This document shows, one piece after another, positions 25,101 through 33,713 of a stretch of DNA of 50,883 nt (positions within the stretch are counted from its first letter, which is position 1; every line of letters begins with the position of its first letter). A program made the translations under genes and the position numbers. The notes below the pieces were generated by a model. It searched no databases. It was not told the origin of the DNA and saw only the letters and a list, made by a program, of their open reading frames with translations. Source of the stretch: Chryseobacterium lathyri (GTDB lineage Bacteria; Bacteroidota; Bacteroidia; Flavobacteriales; Weeksellaceae); the NCBI RefSeq assembly GCF_003290185.1, contig NZ_QNFY01000021.1, forward strand, positions 1 to 50,883. Reading direction: 5' to 3'.

Positions 25101-26854
25101 ATGGTGAGGCAAAATGTTCCAACCGTGGGGGAGATCAGATCGGTATCAACGGATGGTATGCTAACGGACAGGCTTATGTGTACTTACAGGGTGAGCTTGG
25201 TATTAAGATAAAACTGTGGTTCATCAAAAAGAAAATTCCTATTATCAAAGCCGGAGTTGCTTCTTTATTACAGGCAAAAGGGCCTAATCCTTACTGGGTG
25301 AGAGGATACCTTGGTGGGTATTACAACCTGCTTGGAGGTATGATCAAAGGGCGGTTCAGATTCAAGATGGAATTCGGAGAAGAATGCGTACTGGAAAATT
25401 CCTCTGTCCTTGGAGGTATGAAGATCATTTCTGACCTTACTCCTAAAAAAGATGAAACAGATGTAGACGTATTTGCTATTCCGCAGGCAACATTTGCGGT
25501 GCGGGTTAATGAGCCTATTGTCATTCCTGAGGACGATGGGGATCATACCTATAAGGTTGTTGTCGATAAGATGACCATCATCGATGACCAGGGTAAAGAA
25601 ATTAAAGGAGTCATAGAATATGCTAATTCTAAGGATGTAGCCAACTTTGTTTCTGAAGATATTCTTCCTCCAAACAAAACCCTGAAAGCAATTGCGCAGG
25701 TAAGCTTTATGGAGAAAAAGAACGGAATGTATGAAGTGGTGATGGCAGACGGCCAAAAAGCAATTGAGATCGAAGAAAGAATCTTTACCACTGGATCAGC
25801 TCCGAATGTTATTCCTTTAAGCAATATCAAATATGCATATCCGGTTCCTGAACAGGAAAATTATTACACCGGAGAAGCCAATACAGGTTATATAAAGCTT
25901 AAGCGTGGACAGGATTATTTATTTGATGATCCCAACTGGAATACGGTATCAGCTTTTGCTACTGAATCACCAACTGAAAGTAACTTCTCTTATAATGCCA
26001 ATGATAATACGGTCAACTTCAATACCCCTAATCTTGGTAAACAGAAAGACTACACATTTGCGTTAATTGCTAAAAATAAAAATGGAAATACTACTTCCAC
26101 AGGAAATGATACAGTTGAAGAAACAGTAAAAACAGAAGAAAATACAGACGATTCTGCTGTATCCGTAACGACGGAAGTGAAAAAAGCTCAAAGCCTTTCC
26201 AAAGACGGAGAGATCGAAAGACTGGCTTATACTTTCAGAACAAGTAAATATAATACATTTGAGAACAAGTTGTCTTCATTGAATTTTAATCCGTTATGGA
26301 TCAAATTAAGCTCCGATGTGGTTACCCTTCAGAATAATATGAATGCTGATGAATACTTTGATGCTACTGAAATTTCCGGTTCAAAATATACAGACAATAA
26401 GCCTCTTATTGACCTTACGGCATTGATGGATGATTCTTTTGCAGGTAAATTTAAAGGATTGATTTACAACAATTATCCGATTGATGAATTAACATTAAAC
26501 AGAGCTGAAAGTGAAGATGATTTTGCCGGAATTCCACCGGTAAAAGCGTTCCCTGTCTTTACTTCATATATGCAGTATTTAGGAAGCGATAAAGGAAACG
26601 GATTCTTAAAACAAACGTTCCCATTCAAATATGATTTATTCAGCTATTATAAGTCCGACTGGTATGAGCTGATTTCAAAAGCTGCATCTAAATATGTAGG
26701 GTCTCCGGCTAACGTAAGACCAGCCGTGATTAATGCCTTGCTGGAATCAACCTATGGGATTATCCCTGAAACCAGATACAATGTGAAAGCTAAATATACG
26801 TTGCCGGGGAATAAGCAGGGAACAGAAAAACAGATTAACTATGAATTTAAATAA
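22175..26854 (+). CDS. large exported beta-rich protein, first gene of the TANFOR toxin locus (1559 aa)
   Basis: I place the start at ATG 22175, not the TTG further up at 22133, because MKNIYFLLILSVYILMGCNN is a normal export signal. It reads as a lipoprotein signal (cut before C19) or as a signal peptidase I site after NNAFA. The mature protein is long and strand-rich, with glycine- and aromatic-rich repeating strands (for example about residues 560-1050) as in surface or barrel-associated proteins, and a proline run SPPPPPEVAEI near residue 910. The C-terminal 450 residues are more charged and look like Ig/FN3-type segments. No enzyme motif is seen. It is 51 bases upstream of the toxin gene, so it is likely to be a surface carrier or scaffold for it. 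Not a named family to my knowledge. Confidence 0.65.
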   Translation: MKNIYFLLILSVYILMGCNNAFAAHKDSLQYNIKDKNRVSIPELYSDHFINNSDNDPETDAEIGKAIGAFNTIEANGHFTNTINPNDLTELPIGVKENISNVEYGIVVTKAKFTPEYALINVYARVVTPQQGAEGGKKTLFFGAEDIKLSYNGKIIGDAKLSLLGDINMPFNQNQWMLTLEGGRINKLNGGSVNDNTYVIIDCDGIKELSLKGNVQISRNVLVPLDGNGSVLPEFGSNGQTNRVRGDFAFKATDWNDILVKVSITPFVITSQIKNQDKGYFSFFVNNAVLDLSDLRTDPSVMFPQYYKTHGYLIGGTESWRGLYVQTLNIGLPQEFKTEDHIDSRVSFEANNLLIDSYGVSGNFAANNLFPIDRGVTNKENAWRYSLDKIGVDLAASKIVGANLEGTVQLPIQKNNDNQNTGIPKYLGYRGMITEEEYLISVTTFDDINFDIWSAKATIAVGSTIEMRVKNREFLPKAILNGSLAIGANASPDDNDPNEKKDADFKGVKFQGLTLQTKAPYITAQYFGVEGEQKLANFPASISDIVVIADGSQASLGFSVTVGLQEERFSATGGMMIRGLIANDNNKQRWKYDGFNLTKLGLRNVDIGVAIVSGEFQIMRKDPLYGNGFTAHLNAKIKGIKGIEVDVNAAYGYSTFRYWGFEGSVKGLKIQATALTITGFTGGAFYHMIPDRDMSLNPAYANKALVLKPDNTVGLALRAGIYGSVASEKAVSIMAGFNISTNPNGGLANIGFIGEAVVMADISKLVPGDPLAGVKDKFKEMTGNSKFLNELKNNSHVNSFLDTKTVDEQYPVTEKVDGAIYAKLAMNYDFNNSVFHASLDVFVDIAHGIIKGIGPNGRAGWAVIHVAPDEWYMHIGTPTDMIGLKVGLGSFYLQSGSYFMVGTRIPGSPPPPPEVAEILGLQLNDLDYMSSLNALGDGKGFAFGTHLKFDTGDMTALFLYARFQAGLGTDIMLKNYGEAKCSNRGGDQIGINGWYANGQAYVYLQGELGIKIKLWFIKKKIPIIKAGVASLLQAKGPNPYWVRGYLGGYYNLLGGMIKGRFRFKMEFGEECVLENSSVLGGMKIISDLTPKKDETDVDVFAIPQATFAVRVNEPIVIPEDDGDHTYKVVVDKMTIIDDQGKEIKGVIEYANSKDVANFVSEDILPPNKTLKAIAQVSFMEKKNGMYEVVMADGQKAIEIEERIFTTGSAPNVIPLSNIKYAYPVPEQENYYTGEANTGYIKLKRGQDYLFDDPNWNTVSAFATESPTESNFSYNANDNTVNFNTPNLGKQKDYTFALIAKNKNGNTTSTGNDTVEETVKTEENTDDSAVSVTTEVKKAQSLSKDGEIERLAYTFRTSKYNTFENKLSSLNFNPLWIKLSSDVVTLQNNMNADEYFDATEISGSKYTDNKPLIDLTALMDDSFAGKFKGLIYNNYPIDELTLNRAESEDDFAGIPPVKAFPVFTSYMQYLGSDKGNGFLKQTFPFKYDLFSYYKSDWYELISKAASKYVGSPANVRPAVINALLESTYGIIPETRYNVKAKYTLPGNKQGTEKQINYEFK

Positions 26855-26905
26855 GTACATAAAAATACTTATTCACTCAAAAACAACAAATACGAACACC
26901 GAAAG

Positions 26906-29900
26906 ATGACTAAGAGTTATTGTAAACTATATAAAAATAATCGGCAAAAGCTTACTGCTTATTGTATGAAGCTCATGGCAGCATTCATGCTTACGGCTTA
27001 TGGCCTATTGCCTACAGCAAAGGCTCAGCAGTATCCTGTTAAACTGATTCCTGTCGTAATACCACCCTATAGTTTAAAAATAGGGGATTATGCAACAAGT
27101 ACTGATAACAAGCTTCAATTGCAGGTTCTAATGACAGATTTGCTGGAGCCTCAGCATCAGACAGGAATTAAATTTTCCCTGGAGGCGGGTTTAAATGCTG
27201 TTCCACTGGCGAGATCTAACGATTTTATTGTGGGCATGAATCCTTTTATGCTCTATCCCGGTAACAATGTTACCCTGACCAATGTAGATCTCAGATCATT
27301 ATTTGAACTTCAGAACCTTTCAGGAATCAATGCTGTTCAATACTCCAAACCACTTTCGGATGGGGTGTATCAGTTCTGCTTTCAGGCTTATGATTATTTT
27401 ACTAAAAACAATCTTTCAGCTAAAACATGTGCTACGGTGTTCATGGTTCAGTATGATCCGCCCATGCTTACGCTGCCACAAAATGCCGAAAAAGTTCAGG
27501 CGCTTTCACCTTACAGCGGAGGAGCCGGTATAGTGTTCCAATGGATGCCCAGACAGATTGCACCCAACACGAAATATATTTTTACCTTAAAAGAGCTTTG
27601 GGATCAGGGGCAAAGTCCGATTTCAGGATTTCTTTCTGCACCTCCACTCTGGACCGAAGAAACCTATGCGCCTACCTTATATTATGGCATTGATAAGACA
27701 CAGCTGATACCGGGCAAGAGATATGCCTGGCAGGTACAGGCAAAATCAGGAAATCCTGTTTTGGGAGCTAATCCTACCGATGATAACGGAGTGTATAAAA
27801 ACAATGGTCTATCAGAAATCTTTTACTTTGATTACGTAGAAAACTGTGCTGTTCCTACACTTTTAATGGCAAAAAATGTAGGCAGGGGAAGGGTAGAACT
27901 TCAATGGAGTATTGCAGGCCAACCGGCAGGTCTGTATAATGTGCAGTACCGTAAAAAAGGAAGCACAGCGGAATGGGTAAGCCAGCAAAGTTATCAGGCT
28001 TCTGCCATTCTTACCGGACTGGAAGACCAAACCGAGTACGAATACCGTATCGGTTCTGTGTGTGGAAATACACAGACTTTTAATAACACCAATCCATTTG
28101 AAAACGGCAATTCCGGAGGAAATGCCTATTCATATAGCGGAATACAATATTTCACAACAGATGCTAATGATGTAGATAATAATTACCAGTGCGGGATTAT
28201 GCCTGCCATTGATATAGCTAATAAAACTCCATTAAATACTCAATTAGGAAATAATGAAGTCTTTATGGCGGGAGATTTCCCTGTTACCGTATTATCAGCA
28301 CAGGGAAGTGGAGTATATACAGGAACAGGATATATTGAAGTTCCGTATTTGGCGGATACAAAAATTAAGGTAAGTTTTAACAACATTAAGCTTAATACCG
28401 ATAAAAAGCTTATCGAAGGAGTTATTGAAACCACCTATGATCCTAACGAATCTGCTGTGCATTATGCTTCGGGAGGTTTAGGAGAAACGTTCGGTGATGC
28501 AGGAGTAAAAGACGTTACTGTTAATTATGTGGTAACTGATATAAAGTATACGGCAACACCGCCACCGGGGAAAATTACTGTTTATGGAGATTTCGGAACA
28601 GGCGGAACCCCAAGTCAACAGGATTTCCCGGGAGGAAAAGATTATCAGATCAAAGACAAAGAGGGTAACATCTGGACGGTTGATGAAAATGGTAATGTAA
28701 CCAAAGTAGGTAAAGAGGCAGAAGGCGGTGCGTCGACTTCATCAAATACAGAAGGCGTTACCGGAAGTGGAAATACAGCGGCTGTAAACCAATATACTGC
28801 AAAAGGTATTAAAATCGAATGGAAAGAAGATGCCAATGGAAAATTCGCGTATGATACCGCAGATAAAACAAAACTTCCAAAATCTAAATATCCGTCAGTA
28901 AAAGATACAGAAAACAATACCGTATATGTACCTTATAAAGCTACGGTAAACAAACAAACTGAACTGTTTGATGCTAAAGTAACCATTACTGATCCAACGC
29001 TTAAAGATGCCAAAATTATCTTTAAAACGTTGAGCTTAGGGAAGGCAATTGAAGCTATAGAACTTAACAAAACAGATACAGAAAGAAATTACCAGCTAAA
29101 ACTTCCGGGAACATTTGATTATGCAGAGGAAGAAGTGATTGCTGTACTGATGCCGAAAGAAAGTACAGGAAAACAAAAAGTAATCAGCAATTTCCGATTA
29201 GTACATTTAAGTCCTAAAACGGTCAATGTAAGCCTGGTGCCATTAGATGCCAATTCTCAATCTAAACTACAGGCACAGGGCAATAAGATCAATCAGATCT
29301 ATAATAAGATCGGAGTCAACTTTACCGTAAAAGAAGAACCTGTTTTAGATATCAGCAGCATTGTAAGCGGTAATACGATAGGAAGTGAAGATTCTGACCT
29401 GATGAGTACCTACAGCCCTCAGCAGCAGCAGATCAACGCATTGTATAAAGATACTGATGCAAGATATGTCCTATTCGTTACCAACAAGACTTCTTCTACG
29501 GGTCAGAACGGGTATATGCGTCTGAACGGTCAGTTTGGATATGTATACAATAATGCTCCGCAGAAAACAGGTGCCCATGAATTAGGTCATGGAGTGTTTA
29601 AACTGGAACACCCTTGGAAAGCTTACCAGACGACAAAAGGTGCTACAGATCTGTTAATGGATTACAGCACAGGAGAAGAGCTTTCTCATCTGGACTGGAA
29701 GCAGGTAAATGACCCTGCGTTTAAGTTGTATGCATTCCAAAGTCAGGGTAGCGGTGAGATTGCAGGAGGTTTTGGTTTGACACCAGATTTCAAATTAATT
29801 AAAGCAAATACTTCGACTGCTGTTCATGGAAATGTTGTAAAAGTTGGAGAAGGATTTTTACCTGGCTTTATTGAGAATGAAATTCAGTATCAGTGGGTAG

Positions 29901-32029
29901 AATCTCAAAAAGCATATTATCCAAATGGTGATGTACAGAAGGGAGCCTATTCATCTACGGTTACTCCAAAAAATGAAAATACAGTCTGGTTAATTTACGA
30001 TCATGAGGCAGTTTGCGGAAAATCAAAATTTATCAAAACTACATTTGCGGAAGTAACAGCAAATATATTGTCGAAGACTGACAAGACTCAGGCATTAGCA
30101 GATTATATCCAGCAATATGATAAGATTGATGATAAGACAAAACCTATCTACTCTGGATTTATTGCTTGTTCAGGTACAGGAACGGGATCTGGTAGTGGAT
30201 TGAAGTCTATTGATGATTTATATAAACGACCGTCTACCGGTGATGGTACGGCTACAGATGAATCCAAAGATGTTGTAGACTATACAGGAAGATTTACTGC
30301 CGAGGAAATTCAGGCCATGTTGGGAACAATTGTTTCTAATAAAAACTCTACCGGAATTAAGGGGAAAATCTTTATTACTGACGAAAATACAGCTGCTTCA
30401 GTACTTCAAAAAGTCCAGGCGAGATACAATCAGCCGGAAGCTAAGGAGATGGTAATCTGGCTGAATGTAAACAGTCAGACTAAGAAATTCGATATCAAGA
30501 TCAATGTTGGAAGTGGTCTTCCTGAATATGCCGGAAAATCTGTTAAGCAAATAGAACAAATGCTGAAACAGAATTCTGCTTGGATAGACGATTTCTGGCT
30601 GATGAAATTCAATCCGCTTACTGCAATTCTAGATGGTGTTTCGGAATTACTTACCAAAGCTAAAATTCCGGAAAGATATTATAATCCTGATGTTACGGAT
30701 TACAATCCTTTCCCTGCGAAGATTTACTCTTATGTAAGTTTAAGAGTTATTAGTGACGAATTAAGCACTTTAACAGGTTCGTCAACAGATACAAAATATT
30801 TACCAAGCAGAATAGATTTTGCATTTACATGTGGAGTTTGGAACGGTTTAGTCGGTACAGCGGCAGCAATACCTGAAGGCGGTTCATTCTTAATCAAAAT
30901 GATTACCAATGAGGAGAATGCCAGAACTAACCTTGCAACCGCTATTTCTAAAATACAGTGGAAGGATGTAAAAGGCATGGTTGGCGAACAATGGGATAAA
31001 TACACTGCCAATCCTTGTATGAAAGCTTATGGAGCTGGTGAAGTAACATTTGTTGTAGCATCTTGCTTTATAGGAGCCGGAGAGATCAAAGGCGCAACTG
31101 CTGTAGTTCAGACTTTGGATAAGCTGGATGTAATGGGGCAATTGCTTGGGAAAACTATTCAAATCGCAGGAAAAGTAATTAAACCAGTAGTAAGTGCATC
31201 TGGAAAAGCAGTAAAATATGTTCTGAAAGAAGGTGTTGATTTTATAAAAAGAATTGATATCAAAGTTACACCAAGTGGATTTGGATGTGGCTTCCCAATT
31301 CAGAATATAAAAATTTCTTTAAAAAATAAACTTGTAAACCTAACTGAGCAGGAAGCACAAGGAATTAAACAAAAGATTGAGCAGGCAATAAATAATGAAG
31401 GAGGACTAGATAAACTTCCTGTTGATGAAAATGGAAATCATCTGGTAGAAATTGAAGTTGATGGAGAAAAGGTTACGGCGGTTGTAGGAAGTGAGGATGG
31501 ATTGAATAAAATTGGACCTTCTGGTGAAATAACTTTTGTTAAAGATATTATAACTAAGAAAGTATTGAAAGTTATAAAGAAATGGGATGCAAAATTAGGA
31601 GCTATGGTAGAATATCCAAAATACAATAATGTTGCATTAGGAAAAAGTCTTGGAGGAAAATTGGAGGAATTCGGTAAACAAGTTGGTGCAAATGTATGGA
31701 CTGACAAAACAGATAAAATATTTACAGATATGTATGTTTTAATGGAAAGTAGAAGTTTTGAACGTAATATCACAGATGTTTTAAATGAAACAATAAATCA
31801 GAACGAAGGAAAAATTTTGTTTGATATTACTGGTGTAAATATTCAAAAAGCTATTGATGGAGGTTTAGTTCATAATCCTAAATTGGTTAACGATGGTTTC
31901 ATCACTGAACTGGAGCTACAGATGATTATAAGAAATGAAAGTTGGCTTAATAATGTTATTTTTCATGAAGCCGGGAAAGTGCTAACAAAAGAAGAAATCA
32001 CTAGTAAAAGTATTAAATTAATAAAATAA
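26906..32029 (+). CDS. TANFOR-domain polymorphic toxin with metalloprotease-like motif (1707 aa)
   Basis: The export signal is at residues about 22-41 (MKLMAAFMLTAYGLLPTAKA); the real start may be the ATG at 26969. Residues about 42-300 match the TANFOR domain of Bacteroidetes secreted proteins: QYPVKLIPVVIPPYSL, GVYQFCFQAYDY, FQWMPRQIAPNTKY, IPGKRYAWQVQA. An FN3 domain follows (about 313-390). H891-E-L-G-H895 with H902 (HELGHGVFKLEH) is a zinc protease-like motif. A hydrophobic pretoxin region is near 1330-1440. The last 150 residues (KIFTDMYVLMESRSFERN, then GKILFDITG) are an AT-rich toxin tip of unknown activity. Its stop overlaps the start of the immunity-like gene by one base (TAATG). 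Confidence 0.75.
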   Translation: MTKSYCKLYKNNRQKLTAYCMKLMAAFMLTAYGLLPTAKAQQYPVKLIPVVIPPYSLKIGDYATSTDNKLQLQVLMTDLLEPQHQTGIKFSLEAGLNAVPLARSNDFIVGMNPFMLYPGNNVTLTNVDLRSLFELQNLSGINAVQYSKPLSDGVYQFCFQAYDYFTKNNLSAKTCATVFMVQYDPPMLTLPQNAEKVQALSPYSGGAGIVFQWMPRQIAPNTKYIFTLKELWDQGQSPISGFLSAPPLWTEETYAPTLYYGIDKTQLIPGKRYAWQVQAKSGNPVLGANPTDDNGVYKNNGLSEIFYFDYVENCAVPTLLMAKNVGRGRVELQWSIAGQPAGLYNVQYRKKGSTAEWVSQQSYQASAILTGLEDQTEYEYRIGSVCGNTQTFNNTNPFENGNSGGNAYSYSGIQYFTTDANDVDNNYQCGIMPAIDIANKTPLNTQLGNNEVFMAGDFPVTVLSAQGSGVYTGTGYIEVPYLADTKIKVSFNNIKLNTDKKLIEGVIETTYDPNESAVHYASGGLGETFGDAGVKDVTVNYVVTDIKYTATPPPGKITVYGDFGTGGTPSQQDFPGGKDYQIKDKEGNIWTVDENGNVTKVGKEAEGGASTSSNTEGVTGSGNTAAVNQYTAKGIKIEWKEDANGKFAYDTADKTKLPKSKYPSVKDTENNTVYVPYKATVNKQTELFDAKVTITDPTLKDAKIIFKTLSLGKAIEAIELNKTDTERNYQLKLPGTFDYAEEEVIAVLMPKESTGKQKVISNFRLVHLSPKTVNVSLVPLDANSQSKLQAQGNKINQIYNKIGVNFTVKEEPVLDISSIVSGNTIGSEDSDLMSTYSPQQQQINALYKDTDARYVLFVTNKTSSTGQNGYMRLNGQFGYVYNNAPQKTGAHELGHGVFKLEHPWKAYQTTKGATDLLMDYSTGEELSHLDWKQVNDPAFKLYAFQSQGSGEIAGGFGLTPDFKLIKANTSTAVHGNVVKVGEGFLPGFIENEIQYQWVESQKAYYPNGDVQKGAYSSTVTPKNENTVWLIYDHEAVCGKSKFIKTTFAEVTANILSKTDKTQALADYIQQYDKIDDKTKPIYSGFIACSGTGTGSGSGLKSIDDLYKRPSTGDGTATDESKDVVDYTGRFTAEEIQAMLGTIVSNKNSTGIKGKIFITDENTAASVLQKVQARYNQPEAKEMVIWLNVNSQTKKFDIKINVGSGLPEYAGKSVKQIEQMLKQNSAWIDDFWLMKFNPLTAILDGVSELLTKAKIPERYYNPDVTDYNPFPAKIYSYVSLRVISDELSTLTGSSTDTKYLPSRIDFAFTCGVWNGLVGTAAAIPEGGSFLIKMITNEENARTNLATAISKIQWKDVKGMVGEQWDKYTANPCMKAYGAGEVTFVVASCFIGAGEIKGATAVVQTLDKLDVMGQLLGKTIQIAGKVIKPVVSASGKAVKYVLKEGVDFIKRIDIKVTPSGFGCGFPIQNIKISLKNKLVNLTEQEAQGIKQKIEQAINNEGGLDKLPVDENGNHLVEIEVDGEKVTAVVGSEDGLNKIGPSGEITFVKDIITKKVLKVIKKWDAKLGAMVEYPKYNNVALGKSLGGKLEEFGKQVGANVWTDKTDKIFTDMYVLMESRSFERNITDVLNETINQNEGKILFDITGVNIQKAIDGGLVHNPKLVNDGFITELELQMIIRNESWLNNVIFHEAGKVLTKEEITSKSIKLIK

Positions 32030-32355
32030 TGACACAAACTGAAATAATATCAAAATTTACTGATAAGAAAATTATAGGAATTGTTCATGATTATTATAAG
32101 AATAGACTTACAATTAATTTTGACAATAATCTCAATATAATTTTTGAAGATTGTGTTTTAGCTTTTGATTCGGGAGTAATAAAACAAATCATATCGTTCA
32201 TTTCATTTTCGGGAACATTAGGAATGACATTAGAATTAAAATCAATGGGACTTGACCCTGAGAAATATAATTTTATAATTTTTAGTAAGGATATCACTGA
32301 TTATGAAAATAAAAGTGAACTAAAAATTGCTTATAAAAAAGTTAAAATATACTGA
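32029..32355 (+). CDS. probable cognate immunity protein, copy 1 (108 aa)
   Basis: Small acidic protein without signal peptide. Its ATG shares a base with the toxin stop, the standard toxin-immunity coupling. It is clearly related to the next two genes: each has a central FDSG(V/I)I or DSGVV segment, then G.(M)GF/LGM, then LKS(M/I)GLD or LKGMNID, then IAYKKV, IACKSF or IAYKTV. The shared core suggests one fold adapted to related toxin tips. Function is inferred from position and paralogy. Confidence 0.65.
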   Translation: MTQTEIISKFTDKKIIGIVHDYYKNRLTINFDNNLNIIFEDCVLAFDSGVIKQIISFISFSGTLGMTLELKSMGLDPEKYNFIIFSKDITDYENKSELKIAYKKVKIY

Positions 32356-32365
32356 TAATTTCTAA

Positions 32366-32464
32366 TGGAGTTCCGATTGGTTTAATAATACTATATTTCA
32401 TGATGGTGGTAAGGTCTTGACTAAAGAAGAAATAATAGGAAAAGGAATTAAAATAATAAAATAA
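32366..32464 (+). pseudogene. leftover 3' end of a displaced toxin tip (32 codons)
   Basis: The frame reads WSSDWFNNTIFHDGG then KVLTKEEIIGKGIKIIK and stops. This aligns residue for residue with the end of the 1707-aa toxin (WLNNVIFHEAG, KVLTKEEITSKSIKLIK). The final TAATG overlap with the next immunity-like gene is also kept. There is no start codon and an in-frame stop precedes it (32363-32365). It is the stump of a related toxin whose body was removed when another tip moved in. Confidence 0.85.
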
Positions 32465-32799
32465 TGGAAGAAATTAAAAATTTAACTGTTACAGGAGTAA
32501 ATCATTATTATAAATCTGAAAAAGTTGTTATTCTATTTGATGATGAGACAAAATATTTAACATTTTCTGGATGTTCTCTGATCTTTGATTCTGGAATAAT
32601 AGGACAAAAAATAAAAATTGCAGAAGAATACAATGGAGAAATGGGATTTGTTATAGGTTTAAAATCAATTGGTTTAGACGCTGATGATTATAAGTACTTT
32701 TTAGTAAAAGGAGAAGATGGTCAAGAACATTATCAGAATCAAATTCGTATAGCATGTAAATCATTTGAGGTTGAGTTTATAGGAAAAGGGGCTCTATAA
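32464..32799 (+). CDS. immunity-like protein, copy 2 (111 aa)
   Basis: Paralogue of the flanking genes, with LIFDSGIIGQKIKIAEEYNG, EMGFVIGLKSIGLD and IRIACKSF. It directly follows, and overlaps, the leftover toxin end at 32366-32464, so it was probably the immunity gene of that displaced toxin. It would still protect against siblings that carry the older tip. No signal peptide, hence cytoplasmic. Confidence 0.62.
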   Translation: MEEIKNLTVTGVNHYYKSEKVVILFDDETKYLTFSGCSLIFDSGIIGQKIKIAEEYNGEMGFVIGLKSIGLDADDYKYFLVKGEDGQEHYQNQIRIACKSFEVEFIGKGAL

Positions 32800-32815
32800 A
32801 ATTAAGTTATGTCTT

Positions 32816-33142
32816 ATGAATATTGAAAATATGTCTTTGATTGGGCTGAAAATAAAAGGAATAGTAAGTATTAGTATAAATAAAGAACTAATTATTTTAT
32901 TTGATAATGATACATCTTTACATTTCTATGATTGTATAATGTATATAGATTCAGGTGTAGTTAATGGAGTTTTAAAATCTGTTAAGGAATATTCAGGAGA
33001 AATGGGTTTCGTTACAACTCTAAAAGGAATGAATATAGATTGGGATGATTATAAATTTTGTTATTTGAATGTAGGCGATGAATATCCTTTTTCACAACAA
33101 GATAAACTAAGAATAGCTTATAAAACAGTTCAATTAACTTAA
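32816..33142 (+). CDS. immunity-like protein, copy 3 (108 aa)
   Basis: Third paralogue (MYIDSGVVNGVLKSVKEYSG, EMGFVTTLKGMNIDWDDYKF, LRIAYKTVQL), starting 16 bases after copy 2. No toxin remnant remains in front of it. An earlier ATG at 32809 is out of frame and closes after five codons, so 32816 is the start. The role is inferred from paralogy. Confidence 0.6.
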   Translation: MNIENMSLIGLKIKGIVSISINKELIILFDNDTSLHFYDCIMYIDSGVVNGVLKSVKEYSGEMGFVTTLKGMNIDWDDYKFCYLNVGDEYPFSQQDKLRIAYKTVQLT

Positions 33143-33183
33143 ATAGATATGAAAATTTATAAAATTAAAGAATTGTAATTTAT

Positions 33184-33713
33184 ATGGATTGGAGAAATAT
33201 TAAGGAAAATTATTCAAATTACTTAGGCCCATATAAAGACTTAAAACAAGAATTTGTATGGCTAGATAGTGAATATAATTTTGATGAAGCAGATACGGAT
33301 GAAACTTGGAATAATATAAGTAGTAAAGAGAAACAATTACAAAGACTTTATAGATCGAAATCAAGTAAAAAGACAGAAGGTTTTAGATTGGGTCTTTTTA
33401 ATTATGAAGAAAGTATATTAGATTTAGTAGAAGCCATAAACTTAGTACTACGAAATCTGAAAAAACAAAAAAAACTAACATTCAAATTACAAGGTTAATA
33501 GCACATCTATATTTACAAAAAAAATATATAGATACGTTTCGAAATTCTAGAAAAATTAAAAATTTATTGTATGATCGAATAAAATATATAATTTATGATT
33601 GCCTAAATGGTGAATTGGAAGAGTATTTTGTTGAAAAAATAAATATCCTTTATTATGAAAGTAAATTAGAAATAGCCCAAATGTATTATAAGAGTATAAC
33701 TAATGAAGATTAA
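33184..33713 (+). pseudogene. hypothetical protein split by a frameshift at an A8 run
   Basis: The first frame gives 104 residues (MDWRNIKENYSNYLGPYKDL onward) ending at 33498. From the A8 run at 33467-33474 an overlapping frame shifted by one base reads TNIQITRLIAHLYLQKKYID through to IAQMYYKSITNED and TAA at 33711-33713, about 75 further residues with good protein character. One extra A would make a single protein of about 176 aa. It is helical, acidic and has no signal, so it may be another immunity protein. True mutation, slippage or sequencing error cannot be told apart here. Confidence 0.6.

Noticed and set aside
25268..25756. - strand frame of 162 aa within the large exported protein gene
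   Set aside because: Antisense shadow of a strongly coding + strand gene; histidine/phenylalanine-rich product of the kind produced by reverse reading.
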